Positions 21,526-26,958 of a DNA stretch of 26,958 bases are shown here, in pieces. Each line of letters starts with the position of its first letter. Positions within the stretch are counted from its first letter, which is position 1. Origin of the DNA: Alteromonadaceae bacterium (GTDB taxonomy: Bacteria > Pseudomonadota > Gammaproteobacteria > Pseudomonadales > Oleiphilaceae); the NCBI GenBank assembly GCA_013393545.1, contig JABXHG010000125.1, positions 1-26,958 on the forward strand. Direction: 5' to 3'. Below the pieces are notes generated by a model. The model was not told the origin of the DNA. It saw only the letters and a program-made list of their open reading frames with translations, and made no database searches. The position numbers and the translations under genes were made by a program.

Positions 21526-22742
21526 CCAGTACCTCCAACCTCTCGCACTTCGATGTGGTGGTCGCCGGTGGCGGCATGATCGGCTCTGCGGTAGCGCTGG
21601 GCCTGTCTCACCAGGGCTGGCAAGTGGCCCTGGTGGAAAGTGACGCCGTTGAAAGCCTGCTGCAGGCGCCATCACCGGCTGAAACAGTGGACGACTTCGA
21701 GCCCCGTGTCAGCGCCATTTCCCTGGCCCGCCAGCGCCTGCTGGCGCAGCTGGGTGTCTGGTCCCGGGTGCAGGCCGGGCGTTATTGCGATTACTCGGAG
21801 ATGACCGTCTGGGATGGTGATGGCACCGGCCGCGTGCACTTTGAGGCCGCCGAGCTGCATGCCACGGCGCTGGGTACCATTGTCGAGAATCGCCACATTG
21901 TCCGGGCGCTATTTCAGGCGCTGGCGGACAGTTCGGTCACGGTGTTCGATGGTGTGAAGGTTAACCGCTGGCATCGGGGCCAGGGTATAGAACTGGACGA
22001 TGGCCGGCTGGTGACGGCGGATCTGGTGGTGGGTGCCGATGGCGCCCGCTCTCGCCTGCGCCAGTGGGCCGGATTGGCGACCCGGGAGTGGGATTACGAC
22101 CACCAGGCTATTGTCTGCACGGTACAGACTGCCAACAGCCACGCATTTACCGCCTGGCAGCGTTTCTCGCCCACCGGGCCGCTGGCGTTCCTGCCGCTGG
22201 CCAATGAAAACGGCGATGACAATTTCTGCTCTATCGTCTGGTCTCAGCAGACTGATGAGGCGCGCCGGCTGATGGCGCTGGACGAAGACGCTTTCCGGCT
22301 GGAGTTGGAGCGCGTCATTGAGGGCCAGCTGGGCGAGCTGCAGGCGGTTTCCCGCCGTTTTGCCTTCCCGCTGCGCCAGCGCCATGCCAAGGACTACATT
22401 GCCGAAGGGCTGGCTTTGGTGGGCGATGCCGCCCATACCATTCATCCGCTGGCCGGGCAGGGCGCCAACCTGGGCTATGGTGACGTGCAGGTGCTGCTGG
22501 ATGAACTGGCCAAAGCCCGAGAAGCGGGCCTGTCGGCTGGCGAACCACTGGTGCTCGAGCGTTACCAGCGCCGGCGCAAGGGCGAGAACCTGACCATGAT
22601 GGCGGCGATGGAAGGCTTCAAGCAGTTATTTGCCCGGGATGAACTGCCGGTGCGCTGGCTGCGCAATGCTGGCATGCGCTGGTTTGACCGGTTAACGCCA
22701 CTGAAGAATCGCATTGCCGCCGAAGCCATGGGTGTGGACTGA
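21522..22742 (+). CDS. ubiI: UbiI/VisC-type ubiquinone biosynthesis hydroxylase
   Basis: This FAD monooxygenase hydroxylates C5 of the ubiquinone ring in E. coli UbiI. The 406 residues show the Rossmann FAD motif VVVAGGGMIGSAVALGL at about 11-27, EPRVSAISLARQRLLAQLGVW typical of the UbiH/UbiI/UbiF family (split at its length), VVGADGARSRLR and GLALVGDAAHTIHPLAGQG. The position directly after ubiH supports UbiI rather than UbiF, but the regiospecificity of single members of this family cannot be read from sequence with certainty. It overlaps ubiH (ATGA at 21522) and is convergent with rsmE, with only five bases between stops and no terminator hairpin. Confidence 0.92.
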   Translation: MTSTSNLSHFDVVVAGGGMIGSAVALGLSHQGWQVALVESDAVESLLQAPSPAETVDDFEPRVSAISLARQRLLAQLGVWSRVQAGRYCDYSEMTVWDGDGTGRVHFEAAELHATALGTIVENRHIVRALFQALADSSVTVFDGVKVNRWHRGQGIELDDGRLVTADLVVGADGARSRLRQWAGLATREWDYDHQAIVCTVQTANSHAFTAWQRFSPTGPLAFLPLANENGDDNFCSIVWSQQTDEARRLMALDEDAFRLELERVIEGQLGELQAVSRRFAFPLRQRHAKDYIAEGLALVGDAAHTIHPLAGQGANLGYGDVQVLLDELAKAREAGLSAGEPLVLERYQRRRKGENLTMMAAMEGFKQLFARDELPVRWLRNAGMRWFDRLTPLKNRIAAEAMGVD

Positions 22743-22747
22743 CAGCC

Positions 22748-23467
22748 TCAGCCGCAGGCGTTAAACAACCGGCTGACCAGCACCGGCACCGCCGTTTCCA
22801 CCCGCAGAATGCGCGGACCCAGGTGCACGCTGGTGCACCCCGCTTCTTCCAGTTTCCCCACCTCGTATTCAGTAAAGCCGCCTTCCGGGCCAATGCACAG
22901 GGTGGCTGGCTCACGCAGATGTACCGGGCAGGGTTCGGCGCGGCCAGGATGGGCCACCAGCGCCCGGGTGCCGGCCAGCAGGGCGGGTAACTCGTCCTCT
23001 ACGAAGGGTTTGAACAGCTTGCGGGTGTGAACTCTCGGCATGATGGTGTCTTTTGCCTGCTCCAGGCCCAGGGTCAGGTTTTCCCGCAAGTGTTCTTCAG
23101 ATAACCAGGGCGTCTGCCAGAAGCTCTTCTCCACCTTGTAGCTGTTGATCAGCCAGATGTTTTTGACGCCCAGGGCCGCGCAGGTCTGCAGGACCCGGCG
23201 CAGCATTTTCGGCCGGGGCATGGCCAGAATCAGGGTGAGGGGCAGGGGCGCTGGCGGGTTCTGGTTCAGGGTGACCTGGAGCTCGGCGTGGGTGTCAGTC
23301 AGGCTGAGCACTTCACCTTCGCCCATCAAGCCGTTTTCCCGCCCCACCGGAATGCGCCGGCCTTCGGTGGCGCGCAGCACGGTTTTCAGGTGTTCCAGTC
23401 GGCGGCCCGTCAGGCGCACCCGGTTGTCGCCGGTAAAATCTTCGTCACTCAGCAGGGCCAGATTCAT
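22748..23467 (-). CDS. rsmE: 16S rRNA m3U1498 methyltransferase RsmE
   Basis: RsmE methylates N3 of U1498 in 16S rRNA using SAM. The 239-residue protein has the N-terminal PUA-like RNA-binding domain (about 1-70). The C-terminal SPOUT domain carries the trefoil-knot motifs IGPEGGF (192-198) and [11 protein letters not shown] (216-226). Its ATG overlaps the tatC stop by four bases (ATGA), so it is translated with the Tat genes. That coupling of an rRNA modification gene to protein export is a matter of gene order rather than function. Confidence 0.96.
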   Translation of the reverse strand: MNLALLSDEDFTGDNRVRLTGRRLEHLKTVLRATEGRRIPVGRENGLMGEGEVLSLTDTHAELQVTLNQNPPAPLPLTLILAMPRPKMLRRVLQTCAALGVKNIWLINSYKVEKSFWQTPWLSEEHLRENLTLGLEQAKDTIMPRVHTRKLFKPFVEDELPALLAGTRALVAHPGRAEPCPVHLREPATLCIGPEGGFTEYEVGKLEEAGCTSVHLGPRILRVETAVPVLVSRLFNACG

Positions 23468-24249
23468 TCGGCGTCAGGCTCGTCTTCCGCTTGCCTGGGA
23501 ACTTCACGCTTGGCCAACCGGCCAAAGATGATACCGAACTCAAACAGAATCCACATGGGCACCGCCAGCAGCGTCTGGGAGATCACGTCCGGCGGAGTCA
23601 GCAGCATGCCGATGACAAAGCAGCCGACGATCACATAGGGGCGTTTGGCCGCCAGTCGCTCGGGCGTGGTGGCACCGGTGAGGATCAGCAGCACAGTGGC
23701 GACCGGGATTTCAAAGGCCACGCCGAAGGCGAAGAACATTTTCAGCACGAAATTCAGGTAGCTGTTGATGTCCGGCAGCTCGACAATGCCCTCTGGGCCG
23801 ATGGCGGTGAAAAATCCGAACACCAGCGGAAACACCACAAAATAGGCGAAGGCGGCACCGGCGTAGAACAGCAGCACGGATGTGAATAGCAGCGGAAAAG
23901 CCAGGCGCTTCTCATGGGTGTAGAGTCCCGGCGCGATGAAGCTCCAGAGTTGGTAGAGAATCACCGGTATGGCGATAAACAGGGCCAGCACCAGCGCCAG
24001 TTTCAGTGGCGCGAAGAAGGGTGAGGTGATGTCGGTGGCGATCATGGTCTGCCCCACCGGCAGCAGTTCCCGCAAGGGTTCGGACAGCAGCAGGTAGAGG
24101 TCGTTGGCAAACGGGTAAATGGCGGCAAAGCAGATGGCCACCGCCAGCACCATTTTCAGTAGCCGGCTGCGCAGCTCCAGCAAGTGTTCGATCAGGGACA
24201 TGTCTCCCTGGCCGGAAGACGCCTGGTTATCCTCTGGTGTGCCATTCAT
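23464..24249 (-). CDS. tatC: twin-arginine translocase subunit TatC
   Basis: TatC is the six-helix inner-membrane receptor for folded proteins with twin-arginine signal peptides. The 261-residue protein starts with a short polar region and the conserved cytosolic [14 protein letters not shown]. Helices with the expected loops follow, including [18 protein letters not shown] and the periplasmic [12 protein letters not shown] region, and [17 protein letters not shown] before the last helices. The C-terminal tail ([13 protein letters not shown]) is acidic. It overlaps tatB by four bases and rsmE by four bases. Confidence 0.97.
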   Translation of the reverse strand: MNGTPEDNQASSGQGDMSLIEHLLELRSRLLKMVLAVAICFAAIYPFANDLYLLLSEPLRELLPVGQTMIATDITSPFFAPLKLALVLALFIAIPVILYQLWSFIAPGLYTHEKRLAFPLLFTSVLLFYAGAAFAYFVVFPLVFGFFTAIGPEGIVELPDINSYLNFVLKMFFAFGVAFEIPVATVLLILTGATTPERLAAKRPYVIVGCFVIGMLLTPPDVISQTLLAVPMWILFEFGIIFGRLAKREVPRQAEDEPDAE

Positions 24250-24617
24250 GAACGGTTATCCGGTGACTTCTCTTGCGGTGGGTCTTGCGATGGATCCGAT
24301 GATGAGTCGGGGGCGTCCGGGTTCTTCTGCTGCGGGTCCTGAACATAATGCTGCTGGCGTTCCGCCTCGGCCAGGGCGTCGCGGATGGTTTTTTCCACGT
24401 CTTCCAGGCCCACGTCGCCGGCCTTGCGTAGTTCCTCACGCAGTTCATCGGCTTTCAGCTGGCGATCCAGCTCGCTACTGAACTGGCTGGCCATGCGTTT
24501 GGCGCCACCAACCCAGCGTCCGGCTGCGCGCGCTGCCCGGGGCAGGCGCTCCGGCCCCAGAATCAACAATGCAATAACGCCGCAGATCAGCAGTTCTACA
24601 AAACCGATATCGAACAT
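24246..24617 (-). CDS. tatB: twin-arginine translocase subunit TatB
   Basis: TatB forms the substrate-binding complex with TatC. The 123 residues start [20 protein letters not shown], a single N-terminal helix followed by the GPERLP hinge (21-26) and a long amphipathic helix (about 27-90). The charged, disordered tail is rich in Asp, Ser and Pro. The ORF lies 11 bases after tatA and overlaps tatC by four bases (ATGA). Confidence 0.96.
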   Translation of the reverse strand: MFDIGFVELLICGVIALLILGPERLPRAARAAGRWVGGAKRMASQFSSELDRQLKADELREELRKAGDVGLEDVEKTIRDALAEAERQQHYVQDPQQKNPDAPDSSSDPSQDPPQEKSPDNRS

Positions 24618-24628
24618 TCAGGGTGCGC

Positions 24629-24874
24629 TCAGTCCTGCTTTTCCCGGGGTTTTTCCTCGGTCCTGGATTCAGGCTCATCAGCCTTGTTGTCTTCCAGCTG
24701 ATCCGGCTTGAAGTCGGAGTCCTGGTCTTTGGACTTGTTCTCCTCCTCGCTCATGGATTTCTTGAAACCACGAACGGCGCCGCCCAGGTCACTGCCCATG
24801 TTGCGCAGCTTCTTGGTGCCGAACAGCAGAACCACAATGACCAGAATAATCAGAAGTTGCCAGGGGCTAATCAT
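24629..24874 (-). CDS. tatA: twin-arginine translocase subunit TatA
   Basis: TatA assembles at TatBC to form the translocation site. From the ATG at 24874 the protein is 81 residues: [19 protein letters not shown] (membrane helix), the FGTKKLR hinge, the amphipathic [15 protein letters not shown] helix, and an acidic/lysine-rich tail. GAGGA lies six bases upstream of this ATG. A TTG six bases farther upstream would add two residues but overlaps the spacer of that ribosome site. The gene heads tatA-tatB-tatC-rsmE. Confidence 0.96.
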   Translation of the reverse strand: MISPWQLLIILVIVVLLFGTKKLRNMGSDLGGAVRGFKKSMSEEENKSKDQDSDFKPDQLEDNKADEPESRTEEKPREKQD

Positions 24875-24909
24875 GAGCAATCCTCGTTGACTCGTTTCAG
24901 TTGCCAGCT

Positions 24910-24915
24910 ATTGTA
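24910..24915 (-). promoter_or_regulatory. candidate -10 box for tatABC
   Basis: TACAAT on the minus strand, about 35 bases before the tatA start, in the 108-base hisE-tatA gap. The -35 region is poor, so tatABC may also be read from the hisI-hisE side. Confidence 0.35.
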
Positions 24916-24982
24916 CGCCAGGGTGCCACTCCGGAGGAAATCGGTGCGACACCTTGCCGCCGGCGTTTCTCCGCTTCGCCGG

Positions 24983-25315
24983 TTACCTGGCAGAGCGTGA
25001 TGCTTTTTCTTCCAGGCCAGACAGGTCAAAGCGCCGGGCCAGCTCGTCCAGTACATCCTGCGGGCCCAGGCCCAGCCGGGACAGCATGACCATGCTGTGG
25101 AACCACAGATCGGCGGTTTCGCTGACCAGTTCACGGGTGTCGCCGGTGTGTTCGGCGTCTTTGGCGGCCAGCAGGGTCTCAGTGCATTCCTCGCCGACTT
25201 TTTCCAGGATCTTGTTAAGGCCTTTGGCGTGCAGGCTGGCCACGTAGGATTTGTCTGGATCGGCCTGCTTGCGCGCCTCCAGTACGTCGGCCAGTTGTTC
25301 GAGTACATCACTCAT
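24983..25315 (-). CDS. hisE: phosphoribosyl-ATP pyrophosphatase
   Basis: HisE removes pyrophosphate from phosphoribosyl-ATP, the second step of histidine synthesis. The 110-residue protein is of the free-standing MazG-like fold. It shows [15 protein letters not shown] with the metal-binding glutamates, and [17 protein letters not shown] with the second acidic pair. It lies ten bases after hisI and upstream of tatABC, a conserved order in pseudomonads, where hisI and hisE are separate rather than fused as in E. coli. Confidence 0.96.
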   Translation of the reverse strand: MSDVLEQLADVLEARKQADPDKSYVASLHAKGLNKILEKVGEECTETLLAAKDAEHTGDTRELVSETADLWFHSMVMLSRLGLGPQDVLDELARRFDLSGLEEKASRSAR

Positions 25316-25325
25316 GGTTGGTTCC

Positions 25326-25742
25326 TCAGTGTTTGCCGTAAATGCTGTCCGGGTCTTTCAGCACGGGATCGGTGCTGACCCACTCGCCATCCCGCAGGGA
25401 GCGGTAGAAGCAGCTGCGCCGCCCGGTATGGCAGGCGATCCCGCTTTTTTGTTCCACTTTCAGCAGGATGACGTCAGCGTCGCAGTCCACGCGGATGTCC
25501 TTGAGTACCTGCTGATGCCCGGAGCTTTCACCCTTGCGCCAAAGTTTGCCCCGGGAACGGGACCAGTAAACGGCCTGGCCTTCCTGTGCGGTCAACGCCA
25601 GGGACTCGCGGTTCATCCAGGCCATCATCAGAATGTCGCCGGTTTCGGCGTCCTGGGCGATAGCGGGAACGAGGCCGTCTTCGGTCCATTGAATGTCGTT
25701 CAGCCAGGCGGGCCGGTTTTGGTCGGTTGCGGGTTCCTGCAT
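25326..25742 (-). CDS. hisI: phosphoribosyl-AMP cyclohydrolase
   Basis: HisI opens the purine ring of phosphoribosyl-AMP, the third step of histidine synthesis, using zinc. The 138 residues carry the family motifs [30 protein letters not shown], and [22 protein letters not shown], with D/C/C residues for metal binding. It lies 26 bases after the ubiB part of the right-hand chimera and ten bases before hisE. The order ubiB-hisI-hisE-tatABC is what pseudomonads and relatives show. Confidence 0.96.
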   Translation of the reverse strand: MQEPATDQNRPAWLNDIQWTEDGLVPAIAQDAETGDILMMAWMNRESLALTAQEGQAVYWSRSRGKLWRKGESSGHQQVLKDIRVDCDADVILLKVEQKSGIACHTGRRSCFYRSLRDGEWVSTDPVLKDPDSIYGKH

Positions 25743-25768
25743 GTTGGTTAATCCTGATTTTGGTGAGC

Positions 25769-26407
25769 TTAGCGGCCGCCGCGCAGCATCAATGCGCCGG
25801 CTACTGCCAACAGGGCCCAGCCCCAGGCGGGCATGTCGGCCGCCAGTTGTCGGGTTTCCGGCTGGGTGCCGGCCAGTGCCGTGGCCGCCAGTACGGTGGC
25901 GACAAACCCACGGCGCCAGCGGCGTTCGCTGCGTTTGTTCTGTTCTTTCATCAAGGCCAGAGCGGTCCGGTTCTGGTCTTCAGTCGGGCCGCTGCTGCGC
26001 ATTCTCAGCAGGGCATCGTGTACCAGTTGGGGCATTTCCGGCGCCTGTTCCAGCCAGCCCGGAAAATGGGTTTGCAGTGATTTGTAGAGCCCTTTGGGGC
26101 CAATGCGCTGGCGCATCCATTTTTCCAGGAAGGGCCGGGCGGTGGTCCACAGGTCCAGTTCCGGATAAAGCTGGCGGCCCAGGCCTTCCACGTTCAGCAG
26201 GGTTTTTTGAAGCAATACCAGTTGCGGCTGCACTTCCATATTAAAGCGCCGGGCAGTCTGGAACAGGCGCAATAGAAAGTGACCGAAGGAAATATCTTTG
26301 AGCGGGCGCTCGAAGATGGGCTCGCACACCGTGCGAATGGCGGCCTCGAATTCGTTGACCCGGGTTTCCGGTGGTACCCAGCCGGAGCGGATGTGCAGCT
26401 CGGCCAC
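25769..26407 (-). CDS. ubiB: UbiB, C-terminal part only (joined to an acsA fragment)
   Basis: UbiB is a membrane-anchored atypical kinase-like ATPase needed for ubiquinone synthesis. Only about the last 210 of some 550 residues are here. It starts in the [12 protein letters not shown] stretch, continues through [18 protein letters not shown] and the [13 protein letters not shown] region, and ends with two C-terminal membrane helices ([13 protein letters not shown] and [12 protein letters not shown]). The ABC1/UbiB catalytic motifs in the missing N-terminal two-thirds are absent. Its place before hisI is the expected one, so this part is in its native context; the sequence upstream of 26399-26407 is not. 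As written it could not be a functional UbiB. Confidence 0.9.
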   Translation of the reverse strand: MAELHIRSGWVPPETRVNEFEAAIRTVCEPIFERPLKDISFGHFLLRLFQTARRFNMEVQPQLVLLQKTLLNVEGLGRQLYPELDLWTTARPFLEKWMRQRIGPKGLYKSLQTHFPGWLEQAPEMPQLVHDALLRMRSSGPTEDQNRTALALMKEQNKRSERRWRRGFVATVLAATALAGTQPETRQLAADMPAWGWALLAVAGALMLRGGR

Positions 26408-26958
26408 CGTGCCCAGCAGGCGCAGGCTGTCCCGGCTGCTGGAGTCCATGACGCTGTCGCCGTGGGCCATGAAAGCCCGAATGGCCGTCGGCGCGGTATA
26501 CAGGATGTTGACCTGGTGCTTATCGACGATCTCGCCCATGCGCCCGTGAGTCGGGTAGGTGGGCACGCCTTCAAACATCAGCGTGGTCGCTCCGTTCAGC
26601 AACGGGCCGTAGATCAGGTAACTGTGCCCTGTCACCCAACCCACATCGGCGGTACACCAGAACACCTCCCCCGCGTGATAATCGAACACGTAATGGTGGG
26701 TCAGCGAAGCGTAGGTCAAATAACCGCCGGTGGTGTGCTTGAGGCCTTTGGGCGCGCCGGTGGAGCCCGAGGTATAGAGGATAAACAGCGGGTCTTCGGC
26801 GTTCATTGCCTCCGCCGGGCATTCCAGCCCCTGCTTGCCGACCAGCTCGTCATACCAGACGTCGCGGCCTTCGTGCCATTCAATGTCGCCGCCGGTACGC
26901 TTGACCACCAGCACGTTCTCGCCCACGTCGGTGCCTTCACGGGTCAGGGCGGCATCGG
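26399..26958 (-). CDS. acsA: acetyl-CoA synthetase, internal fragment running off the edge
   Basis: The right-hand part of the open frame is the middle of acetyl-CoA synthetase (acetate + ATP + CoA to acetyl-CoA). It reads [19 protein letters not shown], the phosphate-binding [31 protein letters not shown] and [12 protein letters not shown], ending at SLRLLGTV. That is about 185 of some 650 residues. The frame is open to base 26958, and a GTG at 26926 is not a true start. After GTVAE the sequence switches to UbiB. The two genes share the nine bases GTGGCCGAG (CTCGGCCAC on the plus strand, 26399-26407), so the exact break lies within them. acsA is not normally next to ubiB-hisI. Confidence 0.9.

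Noticed and set aside
25769..26926. A novel 385-residue fusion enzyme joining acetyl-CoA synthetase and UbiB
   Set aside because: Both halves are incomplete, the catalytic parts of each are missing, and the join lies in a shared nine-base sequence close to the edge of the window. A chimeric assembly explains it better.
1..26958. CRISPR array, tRNA or rRNA genes, prophage or defence genes
   Set aside because: No regularly spaced repeats, tRNA-like cloverleaf, rRNA sequence or phage or defence proteins were recognised anywhere in the window.

Overview
The window is a stretch of bacterial core genome from a gammaproteobacterium. Protein sequences and gene neighbourhoods point to Marinobacter or a close relative: aroQ-accB-accC-prmA-dusB, rpiA/ilvA next to fau-6S RNA-zapA, ygfB-pepP-ubiH-ubiI, and ubiB-hisI-hisE-tatABC. 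The genus is an inference; no search was run. Both ends look like contig edges and both are suspect. The first ~190 bases carry a dusB gene whose reading frame survives while its sequence decays. The last ~560 bases are an acetyl-CoA synthetase fragment joined in frame to the C-terminal part of ubiB.

Layout. 1-4951 (minus strand): aroQ, accB, accC, prmA, a zinc-ribbon/DUF3426 membrane protein and the start of dusB, covering shikimate, fatty-acid initiation and translation-related functions. 5111-10015: a c-di-GMP signalling block. It has a REC-REC-GGDEF diguanylate cyclase (minus) divergent from a LapD-type membrane c-di-GMP receptor with degenerate GGDEF and EAL domains, followed by a DUF2333 membrane protein (both plus). 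A bidirectional terminator closes the block. 10109-13086: ppa and rpiA (minus) and ilvA (plus). 13087-13522: an intergenic region with a large inverted repeat, two smaller inverted repeats and a 48-residue exported or membrane microprotein. 13519-14892: fau, 6S RNA (ssrS), zapA and a TIGR02449 coiled-coil protein, all minus.

15003-18136: a zinc-responsive cassette sits between the zapA and ygfB units. It holds a MacB/FtsX-like permease and its ATPase (minus), a DUF3299 exported protein (plus) and a His-rich DUF2796 exported protein (minus). A near-consensus Zur operator lies directly upstream of the DUF2796 gene. The DUF3299 gene is inverted inside the cassette, so a transcript from the Zur-controlled promoter to the transporter genes would run antisense across it. 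18312-22742 (plus): ygfB, pepP, ubiH and ubiI. 22748-25742 (minus): rsmE, tatC, tatB, tatA, hisE and hisI. 25769-26958: the ubiB/acsA chimera.

Most genes are ordinary housekeeping genes. The points that most deserve a second look are the Zur cassette with its inverted gene; the LapD-type receptor paired with a diguanylate cyclase but no LapG in view; the palindromic element after ilvA; and three places where the sequence itself is doubtful: the dusB end, a C-biased substitution cluster that removes the PLP lysine of IlvA, and the acsA/ubiB junction.
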